Assembly (NCBI GenBank): GCA_022797635.1
Contig: JAAWKZ010000006.1
Coordinates: 1 to 51,124 of the forward strand
DNA: 51,124 bases
From: Clostridia bacterium
GTDB lineage: Bacteria; Bacillota; Clostridia; TANB77; CAG-508
Reading direction: 5' to 3'
Numbering within the stretch: the first letter of the stretch is position 1; every line of letters starts with the position of its first letter. The position numbers were made by a program, and so were the translations under genes. A model generated the notes under the pieces. The model did no database searches and was not told the origin of the DNA. It saw only the letters and a program-made list of their open reading frames with translations. Positions 1 to 8,558 of this stretch are shown piece after piece.

Positions 1-1
1 T

Positions 2-640
2 GCACACAACAGTAATGATAATGCAGAAACTGTCTTGATGAATTTGCTACGAGGAAGTGGTATTTCAGGCTTAAAAGGGATTGCAATTAAGCTAGAGAGG
101 AATATATCACAAGAAAAGATTAAAAAATTAGAATTTATTAGGCCAATCTTAGAATGTGACAGGGAAGAAATAGAAGAGTATTGTGCAGAAAAAGGTTTAA
201 ATCCTAAAATTGATAGAACAAACTTAGAAAATGACTATACAAGAAATAAAATCAGAAATCAGCTTATTCCGTATTTACAAAAAGACTTTAATCCAAATGT
301 TGTGCAAAGTTTAAGTCGTTTGTCAGAATTAGCTGGGGAAGAAGAGGGATATTTTAAGAAAATTATATTACAAACGTATGAAACTTTGAAAATAGGGGAA
401 AATGAAAAAGAAATTATTTTAGACTTGAAAAAGTTTAATCAGTTACCAAAGGTAATAAAAGCAAGAGTTCTTTTATATACTATTAACAAGGTAATTGGTA
501 CAGCACAAGGAATTGCAAAAATTCATGTAGAAGATTGTATCAAACTGTGTGCAAATAATATTGGAAATAAGTATTTAGCGCCAAACAAAAATGTTAAAAT
601 TTTTGTAAGACAAGGTAATATTTTTGTCAAGAAAATGTAA
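2..640 (+). CDS. tilS: tRNA(Ile)-lysidine synthase, 3' part
   Basis: The frame is open from base 2, so this is the C-terminal 212 residues of a gene cut by the window edge. TilS attaches lysine to C34 of tRNA-Ile(CAU) so that it reads AUA. The first visible residues AHNSNDNAETVLMNLLRGSG match the family segment AHHxDDQAET..MnLxRGsG just after the PP-loop ATPase site. The next part (GLKGI, RPIL, EIEEYC, NDYTRNKIR) is the usual continuation of the N-terminal domain and the start of the tRNA-binding part. The HNSNDN variant replaces the common HHADDQ. The C-terminal domain is short. ftsH follows, as in many Firmicutes, but without the hpt gene that often lies between them. Confidence 0.9.
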   Translation, partial: AHNSNDNAETVLMNLLRGSGISGLKGIAIKLERNISQEKIKKLEFIRPILECDREEIEEYCAEKGLNPKIDRTNLENDYTRNKIRNQLIPYLQKDFNPNVVQSLSRLSELAGEEEGYFKKIILQTYETLKIGENEKEIILDLKKFNQLPKVIKARVLLYTINKVIGTAQGIAKIHVEDCIKLCANNIGNKYLAPNKNVKIFVRQGNIFVKKM

Positions 641-729
641 AATTTCTGTTTATAAAGAGATAAATAAACCTTCCGTAGGCAAAACCTTGCTACGTCTAGT
701 TTTGCTAATTGAAAGTTTTGTGAAAATGC

Positions 730-758
730 TTGCATTTCATTTGGGAGTATGTTATAGT
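730..758 (+). promoter_or_regulatory. sigma-A type promoter of ftsH
   Basis: TTGCAT at 730-735, a 17-base spacer, TATAGT at 753-758. It lies 41 bases before the ftsH start. The remaining 640-730 segment holds an imperfect hairpin around 669-692 that may end tilS. Confidence 0.6.
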
Positions 759-798
759 CTCGAATAGAATAATGGATACCTAGATAGGAGGAAATATT

Positions 799-2616
799 TT
801 GAAAAATAGTATAAAAACATTAGCAATGTGGTTAATTATTGGAATTATTTTAATTGTATTAATTAGTTCTATTATTGAAAACACTGATAGTAAATTAGCG
901 TATTCGGATTTAATAGCAAAGGTTGAAGCAGGAGAAGTAAAAGAAATAACACTAGCTGCAAATGGCAAAAAAGCAGAAGTAAAATTAAAAAGTGAAAATT
1001 TCACAAAGGAAGTTAATATTCCTAGTGTAGATAATTTAATGGAAACATTAACTGATAGTATGAAGGCAGGAAGTGTTACAGTAAATGAGAAATCAGAATC
1101 TATTTGGATGGTATTTTTAAGTTTGTTAACACCATTTGGATTACTAATTATATTCTTTATTTTCTGGTTCCTATTAATGGGAGGAGCACAGGGAGGCAAT
1201 GGTGGAAATGGCAAGACTATGTCGTTTGGTAAAAGCCGTGCTAGAATGATAAATCCGGCAGATAAGAATAGAATTACTTTTGATAATGTAGCTGGTGTAG
1301 ATGAAGAAAAAGAAGAATTAGAAGAAATTGTAGAATTCTTAAAAAATCCAAGAAAGTTTACTGAAATGGGAGCAAGAATTCCAAAAGGTGTACTATTAGT
1401 AGGCCACCCAGGAACTGGTAAAACATTACTAGCAAAGGCAGTTGCAGGAGAAGCAGGAGTACCATTTTTCTTTATCAGTGGTTCTGACTTTGTGGAAATG
1501 TTTGTTGGTGTTGGTGCATCACGTGTAAGAGATTTATTTGAAGAAGCTAAGAAAAAAGCTCCTTGTATTATATTCATTGATGAAATTGATGCAGTAGGAC
1601 GTCAAAGAGGTGCAGGACTTGGTGGAGGACATGATGAAAGAGAACAAACATTAAACCAATTATTAGTTGAAATGGATGGCTTCTCAGCTAATGAAGGTGT
1701 TATTGTTTTAGCTGCAACAAACAGACCAGATGTATTAGATAAAGCGTTATTAAGACCAGGAAGATTTGACAGACAAATTGTAGTATCAAATCCAGATGTA
1801 AAAGCAAGAGAGCAAATCTTAGAAGTTCATAGTAGAAAGAAAAAATTAGCAGATGATGTAGATTTAAAAACAATTGCAAAGAATACTTCAGGTTTTTCAG
1901 GAGCAGATTTGGAGAATGTATTAAATGAAGCAGCATTACTTGCGGCAAGAAGAAATTTAGAACAAATCACGATGCAAGAAGTAGAAGATGCTATGGTGAA
2001 AGTAACAATGGGACCTGAAAAGAGAACAAGAGTAAGAAGTGAGAAAGAGCAAAAGTTGGTTGCTTTCCATGAAGCAGGTCATGCAGTAGTAAGCAGATTT
2101 TTACCAACACAAGACCCAGTTCATCAAATTTCTATTATTCCAAGAGGTATGGCTGGTGGATATACTATGTATCGTCCAACAGAGGATAAGAATTTCATGT
2201 CTAGAACCGAAATGGTAGAAAATATTGTTTCACTTCTTGGTGGTAGAGTAGCAGAGAAATTAGTATTAGATGATATTTCGACAGGTGCAAGTAATGATAT
2301 TGAAAGAGCAACACAAATTGCTAGAAGTATGGTTACTAAATATGGTATGAGTGAAAGAGTAGGAACAATTACACTAGGCTCTAATCAAGAAGAGGTATTC
2401 TTAGGAAGAGATTTAGCACAAGGTAGAGAATACTCAGAGGAAACAGCAGGTATTGTAGATGAAGAAGTAAAGAGTATTATTGATTTTGCTTATAGAAAAG
2501 CAGAAGAACTTTTAAAGGCTCATATGGAGCAATTAACAAGGGTAGCTAATGTCTTACTAGAGAAAGAGAAGATTGACGGAGAAGAATTTGACGAGATTTT
2601 TGGTGAAGAACAATAA
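799..2616 (+). CDS. ftsH: ATP-dependent zinc metalloprotease FtsH
   Basis: Membrane-anchored AAA+ protease that pulls out and degrades membrane and misfolded proteins. The start is a TTG (799) placed 7 bases after a full AGGAGG (786-791). The 605 residues hold an N-terminal membrane segment (about 9-25), an extracytoplasmic FtsH domain, a second membrane segment (about 105-127), the AAA module, and the M41 peptidase. Walker A is GHPGTGKT (residues 202-209), Walker B is [16 protein letters not shown], and the second region of homology is [16 protein letters not shown]. The zinc motif HEAGH is at 424-428. Length is normal although the acidic C-terminal tail is short. The second Walker A residue is His where nearly all family members have Pro (GPPGTGKT). 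It is followed after 10 bases by a small TSCPD gene in the same transcript. Confidence 0.97.
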   Translation: MKNSIKTLAMWLIIGIILIVLISSIIENTDSKLAYSDLIAKVEAGEVKEITLAANGKKAEVKLKSENFTKEVNIPSVDNLMETLTDSMKAGSVTVNEKSESIWMVFLSLLTPFGLLIIFFIFWFLLMGGAQGGNGGNGKTMSFGKSRARMINPADKNRITFDNVAGVDEEKEELEEIVEFLKNPRKFTEMGARIPKGVLLVGHPGTGKTLLAKAVAGEAGVPFFFISGSDFVEMFVGVGASRVRDLFEEAKKKAPCIIFIDEIDAVGRQRGAGLGGGHDEREQTLNQLLVEMDGFSANEGVIVLAATNRPDVLDKALLRPGRFDRQIVVSNPDVKAREQILEVHSRKKKLADDVDLKTIAKNTSGFSGADLENVLNEAALLAARRNLEQITMQEVEDAMVKVTMGPEKRTRVRSEKEQKLVAFHEAGHAVVSRFLPTQDPVHQISIIPRGMAGGYTMYRPTEDKNFMSRTEMVENIVSLLGGRVAEKLVLDDISTGASNDIERATQIARSMVTKYGMSERVGTITLGSNQEEVFLGRDLAQGREYSEETAGIVDEEVKSIIDFAYRKAEELLKAHMEQLTRVANVLLEKEKIDGEEFDEIFGEEQ

Positions 2617-2626
2617 GGAGTAAGAA

Positions 2627-2878
2627 ATGGAATACAGATTTACACCACAAGGAGTATGTTCAACACAAATTATTGTAGAAGTAGAAGAAGGAGTTATTAA
2701 AAGATTGACAGTAGAAAATGGATGTCATGGAAATCTACAAGGTATTTCTAAATTAGTAGAAGGAATGAAAGTAGAAGATGTTATTAAGAGACTAGAAGGA
2801 ATTGATTGCAGAGAAAGAGGCACTTCTTGTCCAGATCAGATTGCAAAAGGATTGAAAAAATTAATTACTATAATTTAA
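2627..2878 (+). CDS. TSCPD domain protein (TIGR03905-like)
   Basis: An 83-residue protein with the TSCPD motif near its C-terminus (RGTSCPDQIAKGL, about 65-77) and a further CHG and DCR cysteine pattern, which suggests metal binding. Such small proteins resemble the C-terminal zinc segment of class II ribonucleotide reductases, but the function of stand-alone copies is unknown. The start is ATG 2627 with AAGGAG at 2615-2620, overlapping the end of ftsH, so the two are probably co-translated. The terminator at 2891 ends the transcript. Confidence 0.8.
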   Translation: MEYRFTPQGVCSTQIIVEVEEGVIKRLTVENGCHGNLQGISKLVEGMKVEDVIKRLEGIDCRERGTSCPDQIAKGLKKLITII

Positions 2879-2890
2879 GATAATAAAATG

Positions 2891-2930
2891 AGGACATATA
2901 TTAATTTTTAATATATGTCCTTTATTTTAT
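2891..2930. terminator. bidirectional intrinsic terminator
   Basis: Perfect 12-bp stem 2891-2902 / 2910-2921 with a 7-base loop, T-rich on the plus side. It sits between two convergent genes and can serve both. Confidence 0.8.
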
Positions 2931-2932
2931 GG

Positions 2933-5143
2933 CTAATTTCCCATTGTTACTTTGATAATAGTTCCTTCTTCTACAGATGTTCCTTGAATAGGGTCCTGAC
3001 TGACTACAATGCCAGAGCCAGTAACACTTAAGTTCAAGTTACTTTTCTTCAATTCTTCTTTTACTTGAGAAAGGTTTTTATTCATTAAATCTGGTACTTT
3101 TTTAGAAACACGTGTATTCTCTGTTTCTGTATATAATTTTATAATAGAATTTTGGGTTAATTGAGAGCCTTTTACAGGGAATTGTTCTGTTACCAATTCA
3201 TCAGACTTACCAGAAGTACTACAAATAAATCCAGCTTTTTCTAATATCTTCTTTGCCTCTGCAACAGTTTTATTTGTTACATTTGGTAAAGTAGTAGTGT
3301 TACTAGTAGTATTTTTAGTACTATCCACAGGAATTTGCATATATGGTAAGATTTCTTTTAACATTTGTTGAGAGGCAATTGCAGCAATAGGGGTACCTAC
3401 TGAATTAGCATTTCCTTTTGTAGGGTTATATAAAGTAACAAGCATTACTATTTCTGGATTTTCTAATGGAGAAACAGATACGAAGGAAAAGGTAAGTCCT
3501 TCATCTGGATTTCCTGGGTCAGGTTCTGAGGTACCAGTTTTACCGCCAATAGAGTATCCCTTAATTTGTGCATATCTACCTGTACCATTTGTTACAACTG
3601 TTTCCATCATAGACAAGACTTCCTCAGCAGTTTCTTTGGAAATAACTTGTCTTACTTGAACTGGAGAAATAGTAGTAACTGCTCCATTATCTGTATTTTT
3701 CATTTCACTTACAATTCTGGGCTTCATCAGTATGCCATTATTTGCCATGCTAGATACTGCTGTAATCATTTGTAATGGTGTAATTTTAAATCTCTGCCCA
3801 AATGACATAGTAGCGAGTTCAATAGGACCCACATTATCTACATTCCAGAAAATAGGGGAACCATTTTCTTCAGCAGTTTCTATTCCTGTTTTTTGGAAGA
3901 AGCCAAAAGCGTCATAGTATTTATAGAATGTATTAGCTCCTACCTTTTGCCCTAATTGGATAAAAGAGGGGTTACAAGAATGTGCTAAAGCATCTCTTAA
4001 ACTTTGATACCCATGTTTTGTACGGTGGGCACAGTTTATATTAATTCCAGCTACTGTTTGGTATCCTTTACAATAGTATACTTTAGATTTATCGGTACTT
4101 GCTTTATCCTCTTCTAATGCAACAGCGGCGGATATAATTTTAAATACAGAACCAGGTTCATAAGTATCTGAAACGGCACGATTACGATAGATGGAATATA
4201 ATGTTTTTGTTTGGTCTTCAGAAGACATTTTTTTCCATTCTTTTTCTTTCAGATAACTTGGCATTTCAAAAGGAGTGTTTAGGTTATAGTCAGGGTAGGT
4301 AGCCATTGCCAGAATATCACCAGTTTTAGGATTCATAGCAATTACATTACCGCCACGTTCGCAACCGTTTTCAATACAAGCCTTTTTTAAGTATTTTTCT
4401 ACAATAGCTTGAATATTAGCATCAATTGTTAAAGTAAGGTCATATCCATTTTCAGCAGGAATATAAGTTTGATTTTCGTCAGGAATAAAATCTTGAAAGG
4501 CATCTTGTGAAGTAACAACTTTACCAGGAGTACCAGTTAAAATATTATCCCAGTAAAGTTCTAGACCATATAAACCTTGATTATCATTTCCACAAAAGCC
4601 AATTAAAGATGAAGCCAAATTTTCATAAGGATATGATCTTTTGGTATCTTCTTCAATATTAATTCCACTAGAATATTTTTCTTCTTTCATCCAAGCCTTT
4701 AGGGTATCTACTTTATCTTTCTCCACTTTTCTTACAATGGTTTCATAAGAATTTTCACTAGATACTTTTTTTAAAGTTGCCTCATAATCTATTTCAAAAA
4801 TATCGGAAAAGGCTTTAGCTACTTTTTCTTTTAAAGCCTTAGTAGCACCTTCATCTAACTTTCCACCATTTAATACTACAATGCTTTTAGGATTAATCGT
4901 AATAGTATCTACAGGTGCACTAACTGCTAATGTTTTTCCGTTAGTGTCATAAATGGTGCCTCTGTGTGGATTAACTAACCTACTAGTAATAAGTTGATTA
5001 TACATTTGCTCTTTTAAATTAGCACCTTGTACAAATTGAAGAAAACCAAGACGAATGATTAGTAAAATTAGTAAAGCAAAAAATACTAACATAATTACTG
5101 TTAATTTTTTAGAAGTGGTATATAATTTTTTTACTCTGCTCAT
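2933..5143 (-). CDS. Class B penicillin-binding protein with two PASTA domains (SpoVD/FtsI type)
   Basis: D,D-transpeptidase that cross-links peptidoglycan outside the membrane. The 736 residues contain one N-terminal membrane segment (about 15-35), a PBP dimerisation domain, and the transpeptidase. Its active-site motifs are SVFK (Ser332), SCN in AHSCNPSF, and KTGT (Lys535). Two C-terminal PASTA repeats follow (LPNVTNKTVAEAKKIL and VPDLMNKNLSQVKEEL). The start ATG has a strong AAGGAGG. PASTA repeats fit both vegetative PbpB/FtsI and the sporulation enzyme SpoVD. The host sporulates, so SpoVD is possible, but murE is not adjacent and I do not assign a symbol. It lies downstream of the HD-GYP gene on the same strand with a 49-base gap. 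Confidence 0.93.
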   Translation of the reverse strand: MSRVKKLYTTSKKLTVIMLVFFALLILLIIRLGFLQFVQGANLKEQMYNQLITSRLVNPHRGTIYDTNGKTLAVSAPVDTITINPKSIVVLNGGKLDEGATKALKEKVAKAFSDIFEIDYEATLKKVSSENSYETIVRKVEKDKVDTLKAWMKEEKYSSGINIEEDTKRSYPYENLASSLIGFCGNDNQGLYGLELYWDNILTGTPGKVVTSQDAFQDFIPDENQTYIPAENGYDLTLTIDANIQAIVEKYLKKACIENGCERGGNVIAMNPKTGDILAMATYPDYNLNTPFEMPSYLKEKEWKKMSSEDQTKTLYSIYRNRAVSDTYEPGSVFKIISAAVALEEDKASTDKSKVYYCKGYQTVAGININCAHRTKHGYQSLRDALAHSCNPSFIQLGQKVGANTFYKYYDAFGFFQKTGIETAEENGSPIFWNVDNVGPIELATMSFGQRFKITPLQMITAVSSMANNGILMKPRIVSEMKNTDNGAVTTISPVQVRQVISKETAEEVLSMMETVVTNGTGRYAQIKGYSIGGKTGTSEPDPGNPDEGLTFSFVSVSPLENPEIVMLVTLYNPTKGNANSVGTPIAAIASQQMLKEILPYMQIPVDSTKNTTSNTTTLPNVTNKTVAEAKKILEKAGFICSTSGKSDELVTEQFPVKGSQLTQNSIIKLYTETENTRVSKKVPDLMNKNLSQVKEELKKSNLNLSVTGSGIVVSQDPIQGTSVEEGTIIKVTMGN

Positions 5144-5192
5144 TATACCTCCTTACATCATAAGCAAAATTTGCCTATAGTAGATCTTTTGT

Positions 5193-6132
5193 TTAAACTC
5201 TCAATTTTTTGATAATTTTAATTTCATCATATAATTGCTTAATGACATTTTGTCTAATTATTAAGGCATTTTTATATTCTTCTAAGATTTGTGTATAATT
5301 TTCTATTGTTTCTCCATCTTGCAATAACAAATGGATACCTTCTAGATAATATTCTTTTGTTTTTTCCTTATTAGAAGCCTCTGCTTTTTTTTGATAACTT
5401 TGCATTAATTCTAAACGTTTGATTTGTTGTTTTAAATATTCTACATAGTCCATAACGCCACTAATTTCATATAGGGTGTCATCAATAACAACTTTAAAAA
5501 GTTTTTTCAAAATTAGTCCATTAATTTTGCCATCTTTTTCTTTTGATGCTAATTGATCCAAAGCGACGAATTTAGGATCTGGTTGGGCATCTTTGATTAA
5601 TTCTTTTAATGTTTCAGAGATATTGACGTGTGTTTTATATTGTCTCTTTGTAATTAAAGCATCATATTCATCTGCAACGCGCACAATTTGAGCTTCATAG
5701 GGAATATCTTTTTTCTTAATTCCACTTGGATATCCGAGAACCATCTAATGCTTCGTGATGATCTAAAGCAGCTAGAGCATAAGGACGCAATTTTGGTTCT
5801 TGCATGCATATTTTATAACCTAAAGTAGTATGTGTTTTCATAATTTCATACTCCTCTTCAGTTAGTTTATCAGGTTTATTTAGAATTTTAGTAGGAATTT
5901 GCATTTTTCCAACATCATGCAAATAGCCACAAATAGTACAGTGTATAGTAAAAGACTTTTTACAATGTAAATATTCGCAAATTCTACAACATAGATTTGC
6001 TACATTTTCACTATGCTTTCTAGTAAAGAGATCAAGTCTTTCTAAAATGTCAAGTTGATAACGGACAGTTTGTTCTAAATTGTAAGTTTTTAAATCTATA
6101 GGACTATAAAAATCAATTTTTTCGTTTTTCAT
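5193..6132 (-). CDS. HD-GYP domain protein, reading frame split by +1 shift at CGG
   Basis: Read with one +1 shift, this encodes a 312-residue cytoplasmic HD-GYP protein, a family that includes cyclic-di-GMP phosphodiesterases. All family residues are present: KHSENV, LHDVGKMQIP, KTHTTLGY, LDHHEALDG, then GYPSGIKKKDIP and RVADEYDAL. The C-terminal third looks coiled-coil. The zero frame (start ATG at 6132) runs through ..HHEALDGS and then meets CGG at 5736-5734, after which it ends in 5 codons. Skipping the C gives GGA-TAT-CCA (Gly-Tyr-Pro), the motif that names the family, and the frame stays open to 5193. Both halves are needed for the metal site. There is no sensor domain. Alternatives are a recent pseudogene or a sequence error; see findings. 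Confidence 0.8.
5734..5736 (-). other. candidate +1 recoding site (in-frame CGG)
   Basis: Sense context GGT-TCT-CGG-ATA in frame zero, or GGT-TCT-(C)-GGA-TAT-CCA in the restored frame. CGG would be codon 133. Only this codon and the one at 36749 are in-frame CGG in the whole window. Confidence 0.6.
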
Positions 6133-6169
6133 ATTTTCACCTTATCTTCTTTTGTTATTTCTTAATGTA

Positions 6170-6223
6170 ATCATACTATAAAAGAGAAAAATTGGCAAGT
6201 GGAAAATAAGGTGGTTCTAATTT
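6170..6223 (-). promoter_or_regulatory. promoter of the HD-GYP gene with upstream element
   Basis: On the minus strand TTGCCA (6198-6193), 17 bases, TATGAT (6175-6170). Directly upstream and overlapping the -35 is a 28-base block (6196-6223) that recurs at the same place before the racemase operon (16291-16317). Confidence 0.6.
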
Positions 6224-6260
6224 TGCAATAAATCTGAAATAAAAGTGCTCAATTTTTTAC

Positions 6261-6289
6261 TTGCAACATGAAATAAATTGATATATAAT
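6261..6289 (+). promoter_or_regulatory. sigma-A type promoter of the XRE gene
   Basis: TTGCAA 6261-6266, 17-base spacer, TATAAT 6284-6289. This leaves a leader of about 110 bases that holds the repeat at 6316. Confidence 0.65.
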
Positions 6290-6315
6290 ACCCATATACT
6301 TCCTTTTATTTGAAG

Positions 6316-6337
6316 TGTCATTTTGATATCATATTTC
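6316..6337 (+). repeat. repeat copy 1 flanking the XRE regulator
   Basis: Reads TGTCATTTTG, ATATCATATTTCC. A close copy, with a 2-base insertion, lies just after the gene at 6779. Its place just downstream of the promoter suggests an operator. Confidence 0.35.
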
Positions 6338-6403
6338 CATTAAAAGCAAGAGCGAATGGCAATAGGAGCAATTTTTGAACGTTGAAAGAGGGAATATTAT
6401 AAA

Positions 6404-6739
6404 ATGAGAAAGCAAAAGGAAATTATGATAGGCGATAAGCTAAAAGCACTTAGGAAAAGCTATGGATATACACAAGAGAAACTATCGGAATCAATTGAAT
6501 GTTCAACAAGATATATTGGCAATATTGAGCAAAACAAGTCAAAACCATCTTATGAAATATTAGTGAAAATTTGTAATTTATTTCATGTGGGGACAGATAC
6601 GATATTTAGTGAATACTTAGAAAAAGCAAGTAAAAAGAATCAGGATTTGGGACTTGCAGGTTTTGAAAAATTAAAACCAGAAAATCAAGAAATGATTTTA
6701 CATTTAATTGAATATTTTAATAGGAACAATGAAGCGTAA
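6404..6739 (+). CDS. XRE-family transcriptional regulator
   Basis: A 111-residue protein. Residues about 10-65 form a Cro/C1-type helix-turn-helix (LKALRKSYGYTQEKLSESIE, then the recognition part STRYIGNIEQNKSKPSYEIL), followed by a short helical tail (about 80-110) rather than a ligand or peptidase domain. The start ATG has an AGAGGGA site. The gene has its own promoter and a long leader. Similar sequence blocks lie on both sides of it, which suggests autoregulation and control of the small ORF at 6945. No toxin or phage neighbour is seen, so the target is unknown. Confidence 0.88.
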   Translation: MRKQKEIMIGDKLKALRKSYGYTQEKLSESIECSTRYIGNIEQNKSKPSYEILVKICNLFHVGTDTIFSEYLEKASKKNQDLGLAGFEKLKPENQEMILHLIEYFNRNNEA

Positions 6740-6778
6740 TTTAAATGAACTAAAAAAGGAAGAAATAGAAAGGTAGGG

Positions 6779-6802
6779 TGCCATTTTGTGACATCATATT
6801 TT
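6779..6802 (+). repeat. repeat copy 2 flanking the XRE regulator
   Basis: Reads TGCCATTTTGTGAC, ATCATATTTTT, close to the block at 6316. It lies 40 bases after the XRE stop and upstream of the small ORF. Confidence 0.35.
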
Positions 6803-6918
6803 TCTATTTTTGTCTATTCTAGGGAGAAAGATATCCAAAGGTTCTTTTAGTAAATAAAAGGAAGTCTAGCATAAAAATAAAAAAAAGGGGGAACAGTAGT
6901 AATAAGGAGAGGAGGAAG

Positions 6919-6933
6919 CCTTTTAGTAAAAGG
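6919..6933 (+). repeat. 15-base inverted repeat over a ribosome binding site
   Basis: CCTTTT-AGT-AAAAGG. The right arm contains the only good Shine-Dalgarno candidate (AAAGGTAAG, 6929-6937) of the 46-aa ORF, so the hairpin could hide it. A related CTTTTAGTAAATAAAAG lies at 6844-6860. Confidence 0.4.
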
Positions 6934-6944
6934 TAAGCACAAAT

Positions 6945-7085
6945 ATGAAAGATAGGAAAAAGGAAATCAATGAACTACTAAAAAAACTAGACGAAATGCT
7001 AAAAGAAAATAAGCCAAAAGAAGAAACAGAGAGTGTGATTAACAAACTAGAAAAACTATTAAAAGAATATCTAGAAGAAGACTAA
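6945..7085 (+). CDS. 46-residue charged coiled-coil protein
   Basis: Short ORF starting MKDRKKEINELLKKLDEML and ending LEKLLKEYLEED. Leucines fall at helix-like spacing with Lys and Glu between them, so a two-stranded coiled coil or helical hairpin is likely. The start has AAAGGTAAG 7 bases upstream. It lies between the XRE gene and an amidohydrolase with its own promoter. I do not recognise a family. It could be a partner or target of the XRE protein; that is inference. It is acceptable as a gene because of composition, start signal and position, but unproven. Confidence 0.5.
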   Translation: MKDRKKEINELLKKLDEMLKENKPKEETESVINKLEKLLKEYLEED

Positions 7086-7091
7086 AATCAC

Positions 7092-7120
7092 TTGAATAAT
7101 GTAAATAAATTAAATATAAT
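7092..7120 (+). promoter_or_regulatory. sigma-A type promoter of the amidohydrolase
   Basis: TTGAAT 7092-7097, 17-base spacer, TATAAT 7115-7120, 37 bases before the chosen start. Confidence 0.65.
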
Positions 7121-7157
7121 GGGAGAATAATAAGAACTTAAAAATGGAGTGAAGAAA

Positions 7158-8450
7158 ATGCAAGATTTATTAATCAGAGGTGGAAGAGTATTACTATTTG
7201 AAGATAATGATGTAGTGATAGAAGAAAAGGATATACTAATAAAAGATGGTAAGATTGTTCAAATAAAAGAGAAAATAGAAGAAGATAATATAAAAGTAAT
7301 AGAGGCAGTAAATAATATTGTTATGCCGGGTCTTATTAATACACACGCTCATATTCCAATGAGCATTTTTAGAGAAACAACAGAAGGTTGCAAATTATAC
7401 GAATGGTTAAATGAAAAGATTTGGCCAAGAGAAGAAAAATTGACGAAGAAAGATGTTTATTGGGCAAGTATGTTGTCCTATTATGAAATGATTTCAACTG
7501 GGACAACAACTATTAATGATCAATATTTTATGTCAGAGGAAATTAGAAAAGCAGCTGAAGATTGCAAGATAAGAGCAGTTATCACTAGAACAATTATGGA
7601 TACAGATGGCGGTTTTGAACAGAGGATACAAGAGTTTAAAGATTTTTATGAGTCTAGAGACAAAACGAATAACTTAATTACCTATTCTGTTGCACCACAT
7701 AGTTTATACACTTGCTCAGATGAATGCTTACAAGCTACGGCAGATTTAGCAAAAGAATATCATTTGCCAATTCATGTACATTTTTTAGAGAGCATTGACG
7801 AAATTCAAGATATTCAAAAACAACATGGAAAGAAGGCAATAGAAGTATTAAAGCAATACTTTAATGGCATTCATACTATTTTAGCACATGGAGTACATTT
7901 AGATGATGAAGATATTAAGCTATTAAAAACAATGGACTGTGGAATTGCCCATAATCCAATTTCAAATTTAAGATTAGGCTGCACAATTGCAGATACTACT
8001 AAATATTTGCAAGAAGGAATTAATGTAGCACTTGGAACAGATGGACAAGGTTCAGGAAGCAATTTAGATATGTTTCAAGCCATGAGAGTAGCTTGTTTAA
8101 TTCAAGGTGGTATTCACGAAAATGAAGAGAGAATTACTGCTAAAGATGTGCTCAATATGGCAACTATCAATGGAGCTAAATTATTAGGTTTAGAGGAAAA
8201 AATAGGTAGCATAGAAATAGGGAAAGATGCAGATTTAATTTTAATAAATGTAGAAGAAAATCTTGACAATATTACTATGTTGCCAAATCTTAATGAAATA
8301 GCTAATTTAGTGTACAATACCAGTGGTAGAAATGTACAGACAACCATTGTAAAAGGTGAAGTTTTGATGGAAAATAGGCAGATGAAAATCGGAAATGTGC
8401 AAGAAGTAATAGACCATTGTAAGGAAATAGCAAAGAGAATTGCACAATAA
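7158..8450 (+). CDS. mtaD: MtaD-like amidohydrolase (5'-methylthioadenosine/S-adenosylhomocysteine deaminase)
   Basis: A 430-residue metal-dependent hydrolase of the ATZ/TRZ group, expected to deaminate S-adenosylhomocysteine or methylthioadenosine. Metal-binding motifs are visible in order: NTHAHIPMS (HxH), HVHFLES, LAHGVHLD and LGTDGQGSGSNLD. The first strand MQDLLIRGGRVLLFED and the C-terminal GKDADLILIN are typical. I chose ATG 7158 because GGAG lies 8 bases upstream; the in-frame GTG at 7149 overlaps this site. It has its own promoter (7092) and terminator (8458), so it is a single-gene unit. Other deaminase substrates cannot be excluded. Confidence 0.85.
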   Translation: MQDLLIRGGRVLLFEDNDVVIEEKDILIKDGKIVQIKEKIEEDNIKVIEAVNNIVMPGLINTHAHIPMSIFRETTEGCKLYEWLNEKIWPREEKLTKKDVYWASMLSYYEMISTGTTTINDQYFMSEEIRKAAEDCKIRAVITRTIMDTDGGFEQRIQEFKDFYESRDKTNNLITYSVAPHSLYTCSDECLQATADLAKEYHLPIHVHFLESIDEIQDIQKQHGKKAIEVLKQYFNGIHTILAHGVHLDDEDIKLLKTMDCGIAHNPISNLRLGCTIADTTKYLQEGINVALGTDGQGSGSNLDMFQAMRVACLIQGGIHENEERITAKDVLNMATINGAKLLGLEEKIGSIEIGKDADLILINVEENLDNITMLPNLNEIANLVYNTSGRNVQTTIVKGEVLMENRQMKIGNVQEVIDHCKEIAKRIAQ

Positions 8451-8457
8451 ATTTTTT

Positions 8458-8496
8458 CGCACACTCTAATCAGGAAGCAGAGTGTGCGTTTTGTCT
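8458..8496 (+). terminator. intrinsic terminator
   Basis: Perfect 10-bp stem 8458-8467 / 8479-8488, 11-base loop, then TTTTGTCTT. Confidence 0.85.
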
Positions 8497-8524
8497 TGCA
8501 TATTTTAGTGAAATACAGTATAAT
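8496..8524 (+). promoter_or_regulatory. sigma-A type promoter of smc
   Basis: TTGCAT 8496-8501, 17-base spacer, TATAAT 8519-8524. The -35 begins in the T tail of the preceding terminator. Confidence 0.7.
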
Positions 8525-8558
8525 AAAATCGAAAATATTAGAAAAATAGGTGAAAAAG

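Noticed and set aside
780..1577. Long open frame on the minus strand opposite ftsH
   Set aside because: It is a shadow of ftsH: Ser/Pro/Ile-rich, no family motif, no ribosome site.
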